A stretch of 12,086 nucleotides of DNA from positions 1 to 12,086 of the forward strand of contig DBCH01000035.1 of NCBI GenBank assembly GCA_002292955.1, in the 5' to 3' direction. This document shows, piece after piece, positions 1-7,139 of the stretch. The position numbers were made by a program, and so were the translations under genes. The DNA is from Microbacteriaceae bacterium UBA963. GTDB lineage: Bacteria; Actinomycetota; Actinomycetes; Actinomycetales; Microbacteriaceae. The first letter of the stretch is position 1; each line of letters starts with the position of its first letter. The notes below the pieces were generated by a model. It saw nothing but the letters and a program-made list of their open reading frames with translations, was not told the DNA's origin and searched no databases.

Positions 1-936
1 TGCCGAGCGCAGGGCTTCATCGGAATCGTTCGTGACCACGATCACGGTGGTGTCGGGGGAGACCATCAACCCGGGTTCGAAGTTGTACTGCCTAAAGACG
101 GGCGCGCCCACTGCCAGCACGGTGTCGAAATCGGCAAGTTGTTTGCGCAGCACAGAACGGGCCGCCGAGAGGAAGCCGGCGAACAGGGGATGATCCTGCG
201 GGAAACCGGCCTGTCCGGCAAAGGACTCCTGGTAGACCGGCGTCTGCGTGCGCTCGGCCAGCCGAACGAGTGCGGCCCAGCCCTCGACCGTGTCGTTGCC
301 CGCTCCGGCAATAATGACGGGATTCTTTGCGCGGTCGAGGTGACCCACGACTGTCGCTACCGTGGCGGCACTCGGCTCGCCCGAAACCACGGCCCCCACC
401 GGTGCGGGGAAGACGCGCTCGTCGGTGTACTCCGCTAGCCAGTCGTCCATGGGAACAATTACGATGGCCGGTCCGCGCCGCGTGGTGGCCTCGTGATACG
501 CGCGCGCCACGGCGGCCGGCACATCGAGGGGTGTCACGGGTTCGTTGAACCACACCGGGTACTCACCAACCAAGCCCCGGAGTCGCCCCGCGAGGAATGG
601 TTCGGTGGCGAGGTGCCGGCGGTCCTGTTGGCCGACCACGATCACGAGAGGTGCGCGGTTGACGCGCGCGGTGGCAATGGCGCCCACGGCGTTGCCCAGG
701 CCGGCCGTGGTGTGCACCACAACCATGGCCGCCTTCCGGCGCGCGAGTGCATAGCCGGTGGCCATGCCCACCACCGAGCCTTCGTGCAGCGCCAGCGTGA
801 AGTTGATGTCGGCCGGCAGGTTTGCGAGCAGGGAGATCTCGGTCGATCCCGGGTTGGCAAAAACCGTTGTCAGGTCGTACTGGCGCAGGACGTCAAAGAA
901 CACATCGCGCACGGTCTGTGGGGCGGAGGAAGTCAT
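1..936 (-). CDS. mdlC: Benzoylformate decarboxylase (ThDP-dependent), 3' end outside window
   Basis: ThDP enzyme that decarboxylates benzoylformate to benzaldehyde in mandelate degradation; cytoplasmic. The first 312 residues are visible, covering the ThDP pyrimidine-binding domain and most of the middle domain; the C-terminal pyrophosphate-binding domain is off the window. By eye it follows Pseudomonas putida MdlC closely: FANPGSTE (26-33), ALHEGSVVG (49-57), VVHTTAGLGNAVGA (73-86), GQQ (102-104), MDDW (163-166), GAPVF (277-281). Catalytic Ser26, Glu47 and His70 of MdlC correspond to Ser31, Glu52 and His75. The His281 position appears to be Tyr284 (FRQYNFEPG against FRYHQYDPG). The ATG at 936 was chosen because AGGA lies about 8 nt upstream and the N-terminal spacing fits the family. 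It is divergent from the benzaldehyde dehydrogenase, the next pathway step. A relative acting on another aromatic 2-oxo acid is possible. Confidence 0.82.
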   Translation of the reverse strand, partial: MTSSAPQTVRDVFFDVLRQYDLTTVFANPGSTEISLLANLPADINFTLALHEGSVVGMATGYALARRKAAMVVVHTTAGLGNAVGAIATARVNRAPLVIVVGQQDRRHLATEPFLAGRLRGLVGEYPVWFNEPVTPLDVPAAVARAYHEATTRRGPAIVIVPMDDWLAEYTDERVFPAPVGAVVSGEPSAATVATVVGHLDRAKNPVIIAGAGNDTVEGWAALVRLAERTQTPVYQESFAGQAGFPQDHPLFAGFLSAARSVLRKQLADFDTVLAVGAPVFRQYNFEPGLMVSPDTTVIVVTNDSDEALRSA

Positions 937-982
937 CGGTGTCCTACTCTGGTGACCAGCGAACGGGGGTCTCACCGTTTCG

Positions 983-1009
983 ATGCTACCGCCGACGGGC
1001 ATCTGGCAA
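983..1009 (-). promoter_or_regulatory. Possible weak promoter of the benzoylformate decarboxylase gene
   Basis: On the minus strand TTGCCA (1009-1004, 5/6 to the -35 consensus) is followed after 15 nt by TAGCAT (988-983, 4/6 to the -10 consensus), about 47 nt ahead of the ATG. The spacer is short, so this is only a candidate; no better pair was seen in the divergent region for this strand. Confidence 0.25.
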
Positions 1010-1033
1010 CACGGCTCGGCGCCCAATCACCAG

Positions 1034-1070
1034 CGATGTCACACGGCTGCGCAAGGCACTGCGCACATCG
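1034..1070. promoter_or_regulatory. Candidate operator with nested repeats between divergent mdlC and benzaldehyde dehydrogenase genes
   Basis: CTGCGCA occurs twice as a direct repeat (1047-1053 and 1059-1065), 12 nt start to start, ending 9 nt ahead of the -35 box at 1075. The pair is enclosed by an inverted repeat, CGATGT (1034-1039) and ACATCG (1065-1070). AraC/XylS activators commonly bind direct repeats next to or overlapping the -35 element, and an AraC-family gene lies downstream. The repeats are short, so assignment to that regulator is inference. Confidence 0.3.
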
Positions 1071-1074
1071 TCAA

Positions 1075-1102
1075 TTGACCTCTCAGATGTCGGGCATAGA
1101 CT
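1075..1102 (+). promoter_or_regulatory. Probable promoter of the benzaldehyde dehydrogenase gene
   Basis: TTGACC (1075-1080, 5/6 to consensus) and TAGACT (1097-1102, 4/6) are separated by 16 nt, and lie about 65 nt ahead of the ATG at 1167. This would give a leader of roughly 55-60 nt that contains the inverted repeat at 1123-1140. Confidence 0.5.
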
Positions 1103-1122
1103 ATTTTCACTTCACCTATTTG

Positions 1123-1140
1123 TTGTGGGGTGACACACAA
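1123..1140. repeat. Short inverted repeat in the benzaldehyde dehydrogenase leader
   Basis: TTGTG (1123-1127) and CACAA (1136-1140) form a perfect 5-bp inverted repeat with an 8-nt centre, between the probable promoter and the ribosome binding site. It could be a repressor half-site pair or chance; the arms are short. Confidence 0.25.
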
Positions 1141-1166
1141 GTTCCCGCGAGTCTCGAGGAGGAGAC

Positions 1167-2624
1167 ATGGCACTGCTCGATCCTAAGATTTGGACCGACA
1201 AGATTTACATCAACGGCTGGGTTGCCGGCGGCGGAGGAACGCGCGACGTAGTGTCGCCCTCGACCGGCGAGAAGCTTGGCTCGATTGGTATGGCCAGCGT
1301 GGCGGATGCCAACAAGGCCGTTTCAGAAGCCGCCAAGGCCCAGGTTGGCTGGGCTGCGACGCCCCCCGAGCAGCGCGCCGCAATTATGCGCAAGGCCGGC
1401 GAGCTGTTTGGCACGTACTCTGCTGAAATCAGCGAGTGGCTGGTTAAAGAGGCAGGATCGATTCCGCCCAAAGCTGGTCTCGAGATTCACGTGGCCGAAG
1501 GCGAGTGCTTCGAAGCAAGCGCCCTGCCAAGCCACCCCATGGGGAGCGTGCTGCCGTCGAACGACCCGCACTGGAGTTTCATGCGTCGCCGTCCGTCGGG
1601 CGTTGTGACGGTCATCGCTCCGTTCAACTTCCCCCTTATCCTGTCGATTCGCTCGATTGCTCCTGCCATCGCGCTGGGCAACGCCGTCGTCTTCAAGCCA
1701 GACCCTCGCACGGCTGTGGGTGCTGGTGCCGCCATCATTCGCATCTTCGAAGAGGCCGGGCTTCCCCCGGGCGTCTTCCAGCTGGTGAACGGTGGTGCCG
1801 ATGTGGGTGAGGCCGTGGTCATTGCCCCCGAGGTTCGCATTGTTTCCTTCACGGGTTCGACGTTGGCCGGTCGGAAGGTGGGTGAGCTCGGTGGCAAGCA
1901 CCTCAAGCGCACGCACCTCGAGCTCGGTGGAAACAACGCACTCATCGTGCTTCCCGGTGTTGACGTGGCCAAGGCGGCTTCGGCTGGCGCCTTTGGTTCG
2001 TGGATGCACCAGGGTCAGATCTGCATGACCACCGGTCGCCACATCGTGCACGAATCGGTTTACGACGACTACGTGGCAGCTCTTGTGGAGAAGGCCAACC
2101 ACCTTCCCGTGGGCAACCCGGCTACCGACCAGGTGGCACTCGGCCCGATCATTGATGCCGGCCAGACCGCAAAGGTGCAGGCCATCGTTGACGAGACCGT
2201 GAAGCAGGGCGGCAAGCTGGCGGCTGGTGGAACGCACGAGGGCAACTTCTTCAAGCCCACCGTGCTGGCCGACCTGAAGCCCAGCATGAGCGCCTGGAAA
2301 GACGAGATCTTTGGTCCCGTTGCTCCCATCATGAAGTTCTCCACCATGGAGGAAGCCGTCGCTCTCGCCAACGACAGCGAGTACGGGCTCTCCATTGGAA
2401 TCCTGGGTGACGTGGGCGAGGCCATGAAGATTGCCGATCAGCTCAACACGGGAATCCTGCACATCAACGAGCAGACGGTTGCCGACGAGGCCAACATTCC
2501 GTTCGGTGGCGTGGGTGCCTCGGGCACGGGATCGCGTTTTGGTGGTGCCGAGGCCAACATCGAGTCCTTCACCGAACAGCAGTGGCTGACGGTTCGTCCG
2601 GACATCGCGCCCTACCCGTTCTAA
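1167..2624 (+). CDS. Benzaldehyde dehydrogenase, XylC-like, NAD(P)+-dependent
   Basis: Aldehyde dehydrogenase superfamily, 485 residues, the full usual length. It would oxidise benzaldehyde (or a ring-substituted form) to benzoate in the cytoplasm. Visible catalytic features: oxyanion Asn154 (PFNFP), Lys177 in FKPDP, FTGST at 228-232 of the Rossmann fold, general base Glu252 (LELGGNN), nucleophile Cys286 (HQGQICM) and Glu380 (EIFGP). The stretches HQGQICMTTGRH, KPDPRTAV and GGADVGEAV resemble XylC-type benzaldehyde dehydrogenases rather than the shorter MdlD type. The ATG is preceded by AGGAGGAG (1157-1164), a strong ribosome binding site. It is divergent from benzoylformate decarboxylase, whose product is its expected substrate, and closes with the terminator at 2633-2663. 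Salicylaldehyde or other aryl/vanillin-type aldehydes are alternative substrates; cofactor choice is not decided by what can be read. Confidence 0.82.
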   Translation: MALLDPKIWTDKIYINGWVAGGGGTRDVVSPSTGEKLGSIGMASVADANKAVSEAAKAQVGWAATPPEQRAAIMRKAGELFGTYSAEISEWLVKEAGSIPPKAGLEIHVAEGECFEASALPSHPMGSVLPSNDPHWSFMRRRPSGVVTVIAPFNFPLILSIRSIAPAIALGNAVVFKPDPRTAVGAGAAIIRIFEEAGLPPGVFQLVNGGADVGEAVVIAPEVRIVSFTGSTLAGRKVGELGGKHLKRTHLELGGNNALIVLPGVDVAKAASAGAFGSWMHQGQICMTTGRHIVHESVYDDYVAALVEKANHLPVGNPATDQVALGPIIDAGQTAKVQAIVDETVKQGGKLAAGGTHEGNFFKPTVLADLKPSMSAWKDEIFGPVAPIMKFSTMEEAVALANDSEYGLSIGILGDVGEAMKIADQLNTGILHINEQTVADEANIPFGGVGASGTGSRFGGAEANIESFTEQQWLTVRPDIAPYPF

Positions 2625-2632
2625 ACAAGGCG

Positions 2633-2663
2633 GGGGTCGGGTCGCGTGCGACTCGGCCCCTTT
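2633..2663 (+). terminator. Rho-independent terminator after benzaldehyde dehydrogenase
   Basis: Left arm 2633-2645 (GGGGTCGGGTCGC) pairs over its whole length with 2648-2660 (GCGACTCGGCCCC), with two G-T wobbles. The innermost pair opens to give a tetraloop. TTTCTCGTT follows. It begins 8 nt after the stop codon. It leaves only about 40 nt before the AraC start, so the regulator needs its own promoter or depends on read-through. Confidence 0.8.
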
Positions 2664-2700
2664 CTCGTTCCTGACCATCGAATCCTCGAGAAGCAGACAC

Positions 2701-3660
2701 ATGCCGACAAACGAACCACTCGCCACGACGTCGTACGACTTCGATGCGTGGTGCGATGTGCTGAGCGCCAACGACATCCCGATGCAGATCGAGTGTGCCA
2801 GCCGCGATACCTTTCGCGCAGAGATGCGCACCAAAAACTTGGGCGGCATCAATTTCTTTGACATTCGTGCGGACGCCCACCGGGCCGTGCGCACCGCTGC
2901 GCTTCTCACCTCTGACGACACACGCGTGTACGGCGTGACCCTGCAGATCGAGGGAACCAGCTCACTCACGCAGGACGGACAGACGTCGATTCTGCAGCCC
3001 GGCGACTTTGCCCTCTATGACTCGACACGCGAATTCGAGCGTGATTTTCCGGAGGCATATCGGTGCTTCATTGTGCGTTTTCCGCACTCCATGATGCAGT
3101 TACCCTCACATACGCTCAGTAGCGTTACGGCAACCAGGTTCGGTGCAAAGGACGGCGTGGGAGTGGTTGTCTCGCCGTTTCTCGCCGAAACGGCCAACAA
3201 TCTCTCGGAGCTGTCGGGTTGGTCGGGCGTTCGCGTGGCGCACGCGCTCATCGATCTGGTGTCGTCTGCCCTCGCCGAGAAGCTCACCGACGCCCAGATT
3301 GCTTCGGCAAACCCCCGCGCTCACGCCTTCGTGCGCGTGTGTGAGTACATCATGCAAAACCTCGGTGATCCCACCCTGAGCCCCGACGTGATTGCGCACG
3401 CCAACTTCATTTCGACGCGCCAGGTGCACAAGATCTTTCACGCCGAGCGCATTACGGTCTCCCAGTTCATTCGCGACCGCCGGCTCGAAGAGTGTCGCCG
3501 GCAACTGGCTGATCCTGCCGACGCGCACCTCACCGTGGGCCAGATTGCGGCACAGTGGGGCATCTATGACGGCGCCCATTTCTCGCGCATCTTTCGCAAC
3601 GCCTATGGCATCAGCCCGCGCGAGTATCGCCGTTCTCAGCTCGACACGTCGGTGGCGTAG
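2701..3660 (+). CDS. AraC-family transcriptional regulator (AraC-binding-like N-terminal domain)
   Basis: 319 residues. The N-terminal part (about 15-190) looks like the AraC-binding-like (FeaR/NphR-type) sensor domain, with the stretch SILQPGDFALYDSTREFE at 96-113 typical of that fold. The C-terminal part (about 205-312) is a two-helix-turn-helix AraC domain: first HTH around LSPDVIAHANFISTRQVHKIF (226-246), second around LTVGQIAAQWGI to FRNAYGISPREYRR (277-311). The latter carries the family signature. Such regulators usually activate aromatic-acid, amine or aldehyde catabolism genes, so the neighbouring benzaldehyde dehydrogenase and decarboxylase are the likely targets (inference). The ribosome binding site is weak (AGAAG, about 8 nt ahead). 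The gene begins 40 nt after the terminator of the dehydrogenase, and the next gene starts 63 nt downstream with no visible terminator between. Confidence 0.85.
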   Translation: MPTNEPLATTSYDFDAWCDVLSANDIPMQIECASRDTFRAEMRTKNLGGINFFDIRADAHRAVRTAALLTSDDTRVYGVTLQIEGTSSLTQDGQTSILQPGDFALYDSTREFERDFPEAYRCFIVRFPHSMMQLPSHTLSSVTATRFGAKDGVGVVVSPFLAETANNLSELSGWSGVRVAHALIDLVSSALAEKLTDAQIASANPRAHAFVRVCEYIMQNLGDPTLSPDVIAHANFISTRQVHKIFHAERITVSQFIRDRRLEECRRQLADPADAHLTVGQIAAQWGIYDGAHFSRIFRNAYGISPREYRRSQLDTSVA

Positions 3661-3723
3661 GACGCAATCCGTTTCACCGTCGGCTGTTCGTGATGAACTG
3701 GCGAGTGACGAAGGGGCGGCAAC

Positions 3724-4338
3724 GTGAAGGTGCATCCTGTTCCTGCGGAGAACGCGCAGGACATTGACGTGGTGGGCGAGCGTTTTTACCGCGCCGCGAT
3801 GGAGCGCATCGTGGGGACACCCCCGCTCAACATGGCCGTGATTCAACCCGTTCCGGTCATTCTCAAGCGTGAGCCGCAAAACTCCGCCGACCCCCTTGCC
3901 GTCGCGGTGATCATTCAAGACGAGGTGGTGGGATACCTGTCGGCCGAAGACGCCGCTCACTTTGCCCCGGAACTCGATCGGGTGGAGGCCGCCGGTGCCG
4001 TCACACTCGTTCAGGGCTCGCTCTGGTGCAAGTCCACCGACGAGGGGCTCATGAGCAACGTGCGTATCAAGATTCCTCGGGACTGGGTGTTCGACGGTTT
4101 TGTCGACGACGCCGAATATGTTCAGGCAACTTCCCCAAAAAGCTCCGGTTCGCGAGCTGGGCAACGGTCACAGCCACGCAGGTATCGCGGGGCGTGGATT
4201 GTCGTGATGGTGGTGGTGGCCCTGTGGTTCGTTTTCGTGCCCTTCCCCACAAACCTCATTGTGGCCTTAGTGACGTTCTCCATTGGCGCGTTCATTCTCG
4301 GCATCAGCAAACTCCGCGACCAGAAACGCTCTGAATAG
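3724..4338 (+). CDS. HIRAN-like domain protein with two C-terminal membrane helices, function unknown
   Basis: 204 residues from a GTG start that has AAGGGG (3711-3716) 7 nt upstream. Residues about 15-90 carry a HIRAN-like pattern: VVGERFY (16-22), LKREPQNSADPLAVAV (47-62) and VVGYLSAEDA (68-77). HIRAN domains bind DNA ends or damaged/nucleosomal DNA in helicases and also occur alone in bacteria, mostly uncharacterised. A basic, Ser/Arg-rich linker (138-155) leads to two hydrophobic helices, about 156-173 and 176-195, joined by a PFPT turn, with a charged C-terminal tail. Both ends of the hairpin are probably cytoplasmic. No catalytic residues are apparent. It follows the AraC gene on the same strand and may be cotranscribed, but nothing ties it to aromatic catabolism. 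It converges on the hpa operon. Confidence 0.65.
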   Translation: MKVHPVPAENAQDIDVVGERFYRAAMERIVGTPPLNMAVIQPVPVILKREPQNSADPLAVAVIIQDEVVGYLSAEDAAHFAPELDRVEAAGAVTLVQGSLWCKSTDEGLMSNVRIKIPRDWVFDGFVDDAEYVQATSPKSSGSRAGQRSQPRRYRGAWIVVMVVVALWFVFVPFPTNLIVALVTFSIGAFILGISKLRDQKRSE

Positions 4339-4353
4339 CTAAGGCGCGCTAAA

Positions 4354-4425
4354 GGGGTCCTTTCCTCTGCAGGGTCTTGGCGTGGATGGGCGTCTACGGG
4401 CGGACCGTGCAGAGGAGAGGACCCC
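4354..4425. terminator. Long inverted repeat between convergent genes, probable bidirectional terminator
   Basis: An 18-nt left arm (4354-4371, GGGGTCCTTTCCTCTGCA) pairs with 4408-4425 (TGCAGAGGAGAGGACCCC) with a single T-G wobble. The stem can be extended by GGTC/GACC inside the loop. The 36-nt loop is larger than in ordinary terminators. It sits between the stop of the HIRAN-like gene and the stop of hpaD. On the minus strand the stem is followed by TTT, which favours termination of the hpa operon; the plus side has no T run. Confidence 0.5.
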
Positions 4426-4437
4426 TCACGCAAACTT

Positions 4438-5595
4438 TTAGAGCTGGTTACCGAGCTTGTACTCGCCCAACTTGAAGTCCGGCATCTCTTCACCCTCGCG
4501 GGTGTAGGAGAAGCCATCGGCACCAATGGTCACGGCCATCTCTGTGGCGTCGGTGCGTGCCACGAGCGGCTGCGGGTTGCCGTCGAGGTCCATCACAACG
4601 GAGGCTTCCGTGTACCAGCTGGGCACAACGGGTGTACCCCACCAGTCGCGTCGCTGGTTGTCGTGCACGTCCCACGTGATCACCGGGTTGTCGGGGTCGC
4701 CCGTGTAGTAGTCCTGCGTGTAGATCTCAACGCGGTGACCATCGGGGTCGCGCAGGTAGAGATAGAACGCGTTCGAGACACCGTGTCGGCCGGGGCCGCG
4801 CTCGATGTGATCGGACATGCGCAACGAACCCAACTTGTCGCAGATGGCGAGGATGTTGTGCTTCTCGTGCGTGGCAAAGGCGACGTGGTGCATGCGGGGT
4901 CCGTCGCCACCGGTGAGGGCGGTGTCGTGCACGGTGGACTTACGGCGAATCCAGGCAGCGTAAACGATGCCATCCTCGTCCTGAATGTCTTCGGTGACGC
5001 GAAAGCCCAGGTCCTGCATGAACTTCACGGCGCGAGGCACATCCGGGGTGACCTGGTTGAAGTGGTCCAGACGAACGAGGGCACCCGGGGTGTAGAGGTC
5101 GTAACGCCAGGCGAGACGCTCCACGTGCTCGGTCTCGTAGAAGAACTCGATGGGAAAGCCCAGCGGGTCTTCAACGCGAACCGAATCGCCGATGCCCTTG
5201 GTGAAGCCGTCCTTTCGGCGCTCGACACGGCAGCCGAGCTCGGTGTAAAAGGCCACAGCCTTATCGAGCTCTTCTGCGCTGCGCACGCGATACGAGAAGG
5301 CGGCAACACCGGCAATTGGGCCCTTGCGCAGCACGAGGTTGTGGTGAATGAACTCCTCGATACTGCGCAGGTAGATCACCGAATCGTCTTCTTCGGTCAC
5401 GGTCAGGCCGAGAACCTCCACATAGAAGTGGCGCGACTTGGCCAGGTCGGTGACGATGATCTCCATGTAGGCGCAGCGCAGAATGTCAGGCGGGCTGGCT
5501 TTCGGCGTGGGCACGGGGTTGTCGGTCTTGATGGGAGCCTCTTGCGTGACATAGAAGCCGCTCGACGTCTTCGTTCGTCCTTTGAGTTCAGACAT
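4438..5595 (-). CDS. hpaD: 3,4-dihydroxyphenylacetate (homoprotocatechuate) 2,3-dioxygenase
   Basis: Type I extradiol dioxygenase of the vicinal oxygen chelate fold. It cleaves homoprotocatechuate to 5-carboxymethyl-2-hydroxymuconate semialdehyde using Fe(II) or Mn(II). The 385 residues match the recalled Brevibacterium fuscum enzyme almost throughout with an offset of 23. The metal ligands His155, His214 and Glu267 become His178 (RLDHFNQ), His237 (RMHHVAF) and Glu290 (HRVEIYTQ). The second-sphere His200, Arg243, Tyr257 and Arg293 become His223, Arg266, Tyr280 and Arg316. These residues give strong support for homoprotocatechuate as substrate. The N-terminus is about 23 residues longer than in B. 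fuscum; the ATG at 5595 is supported by AAAGGAA just upstream. Last gene of the operon, 24 nt after hpaE; the inverted repeat at 4354-4425 follows. Confidence 0.95.
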   Translation of the reverse strand: MSELKGRTKTSSGFYVTQEAPIKTDNPVPTPKASPPDILRCAYMEIIVTDLAKSRHFYVEVLGLTVTEEDDSVIYLRSIEEFIHHNLVLRKGPIAGVAAFSYRVRSAEELDKAVAFYTELGCRVERRKDGFTKGIGDSVRVEDPLGFPIEFFYETEHVERLAWRYDLYTPGALVRLDHFNQVTPDVPRAVKFMQDLGFRVTEDIQDEDGIVYAAWIRRKSTVHDTALTGGDGPRMHHVAFATHEKHNILAICDKLGSLRMSDHIERGPGRHGVSNAFYLYLRDPDGHRVEIYTQDYYTGDPDNPVITWDVHDNQRRDWWGTPVVPSWYTEASVVMDLDGNPQPLVARTDATEMAVTIGADGFSYTREGEEMPDFKLGEYKLGNQL

Positions 5596-5619
5596 GATGG
5601 TTCCTTTCCGGGTTGATGT

Positions 5620-7137
5620 CTAGTGCTTGCCTGGTGTCGCTCCGCCCACGCCAAAGCGGGGCGAGTGGGATTCTTCGAGCGTGATTTGCACCGACTGCTG
5701 TGTCGTGTAGAAATCGATCGAGCGGTAGCCGCCCTCGCGCCCGAGACCTGAGGCCTTGACGCCACCGAACGGCGTGCGCAGGTCGCGCACGTTGTTCGAG
5801 TTCAGCCAGACCATGCCCGACTCAATCGCTTGCGCAAAGTTGTGCGCCCGCTTGAGGTTGGTGGTCCACACGTAGGCGGCGAGGCCGTAGCGAGTGTCGT
5901 TGGCCAGTTTGAGCGCCTCTTCGTCGGTGTCGAACGGCGTGATGGCAACCACCGGGCCGAAGATCTCTTCCTGGAAAATGCGCGCATCCGACTTGACGTC
6001 GACGAACACCGTGGGGGCAACGAAGTTTCCCGTGGGGAACCCCTCAGGGCGACCGCCACCGGCGAGCAGGCGTCCCTCACCCTTACCGATCTCGACGTAG
6101 CTCATCACCTTGTCGAAGTGGTTGGGGTGCACGAGGGCACTCACCTCACTCTTCGGGTCGGTGGGCAAGCCCACCACGATGTTCTTGGCGCGCTCGGCAA
6201 ACTTCTCGATGAAGTCGTCGTAGATCTCGCGCTGAACGAGCACGCGGCTTCCGGCCGTGCAGCGCTCGCCGTTCAGGCTGAACACGCCAAACACGGTGGC
6301 GTCGAGTGCGGCCTCGAGGTCGGCATCGGCAAACACAATCGCGGGGCTCTTGCCGCCGAGCTCCAACGAGAGGCTCTTGAGGAACGGTGCCGCATTGGTC
6401 GACAGCGTGGCACCCGTGGAGCTATCGCCCGTGAACGAGATGAGCGGCACATCGGGGTGCTTCACCAGTGCGTCGCCCGCCACGCCACCGGATCCGAAGA
6501 TCAGGTTGAACACGCCAGCGGGAACGCCAGCCTCTTCAAAGATCTCGGGCCAGAGTGCGGCCGAGAGCGGCGTGTAGCTGGCGGGCTTGAGCACAACCGT
6601 GTTGCCCGTGGCCATGGCCGGAGCCAACTTCCACGACTCCTGCATGAACGGCACGTTCCAGGGCGTGATGAGTCCGGCCACACCGATGGGCTTGCGGTTC
6701 ACGTAGTTCATCTGCCGGCCGGGCACCTTGAACGCGTTGTCGTGCTGAGACACGATCAAGTCGGCAAAGAACCGGAAGTTCTCGGCCCCGCGTCGCGCCT
6801 GGCCCAGTGCCTGCGCGATGGGCAGTCCCGAATCGTACGATTCGATCTCGGCCAGACGGGCATCGCGTGATTCCACGATGTCGGCGATCTTGTGCAGGAT
6901 GCGCGAGCGCTCGCGGGGGAGCATGCGCGGCCAGGGCCCCTCATCGAAGGCCTTCTTGGCTGCGGCCACGGCCTTGTTAACGTCTTCCGGAGTTGCCGAG
7001 GCAGCCGTGATGTAGGTCTCGTTGGAGACGGGCTCGAGCACGTCGAACGTGGCTCCGCCGGTGGCGTCAACCCACTCGCCGCCGATGTACAGGCGCAGGT
7101 GTGTGGGTAGATCCTTGGGTGCGTAGTCGGTAGCCAT
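5620..7137 (-). CDS. hpaE: 5-carboxymethyl-2-hydroxymuconate semialdehyde dehydrogenase
   Basis: NAD+-dependent aldehyde dehydrogenase, 505 residues, that oxidises the HpaD ring-cleavage product to 5-carboxymethyl-2-hydroxymuconate. Catalytic residues are present: Asn161 (TPWNVPF), Lys184 (VLKPAS), FTGDSSTG at 235-242, Glu259 (LELGGKSP), Cys293 (GERCTAGSR) and Glu391 (EEIFGP). The motifs NGERCTAGSR and NVRDLRTPFGGVKASGLGREGG, the latter near 449-470, are those of HpaE/HpcC. The start at 7137 is preferred over an upstream in-frame ATG at 7185: AGGAGA (7151-7146) sits 8 nt ahead, and the 7185 start would lie inside the preceding gene. Only 2 nt separate it from the stop of the aldolase gene, so the two are probably translationally coupled. 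hpaD follows after 24 nt. Confidence 0.92.
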   Translation of the reverse strand: MATDYAPKDLPTHLRLYIGGEWVDATGGATFDVLEPVSNETYITAASATPEDVNKAVAAAKKAFDEGPWPRMLPRERSRILHKIADIVESRDARLAEIESYDSGLPIAQALGQARRGAENFRFFADLIVSQHDNAFKVPGRQMNYVNRKPIGVAGLITPWNVPFMQESWKLAPAMATGNTVVLKPASYTPLSAALWPEIFEEAGVPAGVFNLIFGSGGVAGDALVKHPDVPLISFTGDSSTGATLSTNAAPFLKSLSLELGGKSPAIVFADADLEAALDATVFGVFSLNGERCTAGSRVLVQREIYDDFIEKFAERAKNIVVGLPTDPKSEVSALVHPNHFDKVMSYVEIGKGEGRLLAGGGRPEGFPTGNFVAPTVFVDVKSDARIFQEEIFGPVVAITPFDTDEEALKLANDTRYGLAAYVWTTNLKRAHNFAQAIESGMVWLNSNNVRDLRTPFGGVKASGLGREGGYRSIDFYTTQQSVQITLEESHSPRFGVGGATPGKH

Positions 7138-7139
7138 GT

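Noticed and set aside
1069..1080. Back-to-back -35 boxes (CGTCAATTGACC) suggesting a symmetric divergent promoter
   Set aside because: The plus-strand box has a matching -10; at the right distance on the minus strand the sequence is CGCAGC, which is not a -10.
493..1251. 252-codon plus-strand frame spanning mdlC and the intergenic region
   Set aside because: Overlaps the decarboxylase in antisense and the start of the dehydrogenase; no recognisable protein features.
1323..2969. 548-codon open frame on the minus strand
   Set aside because: Runs antisense through the benzaldehyde dehydrogenase and across its terminator; composition (His/Arg/Gly-rich, no recognisable motif) is that of a G+C-rich shadow frame.
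3106..4164. 352-codon minus-strand frame opposite the AraC and HIRAN-like genes
   Set aside because: Shadow of two well-supported plus-strand genes; no motif and no ribosome binding site of note.
5830..6870. 346-codon plus-strand frame opposite hpaE
   Set aside because: Antisense to conserved catalytic motifs of HpaE; typical shadow frame.
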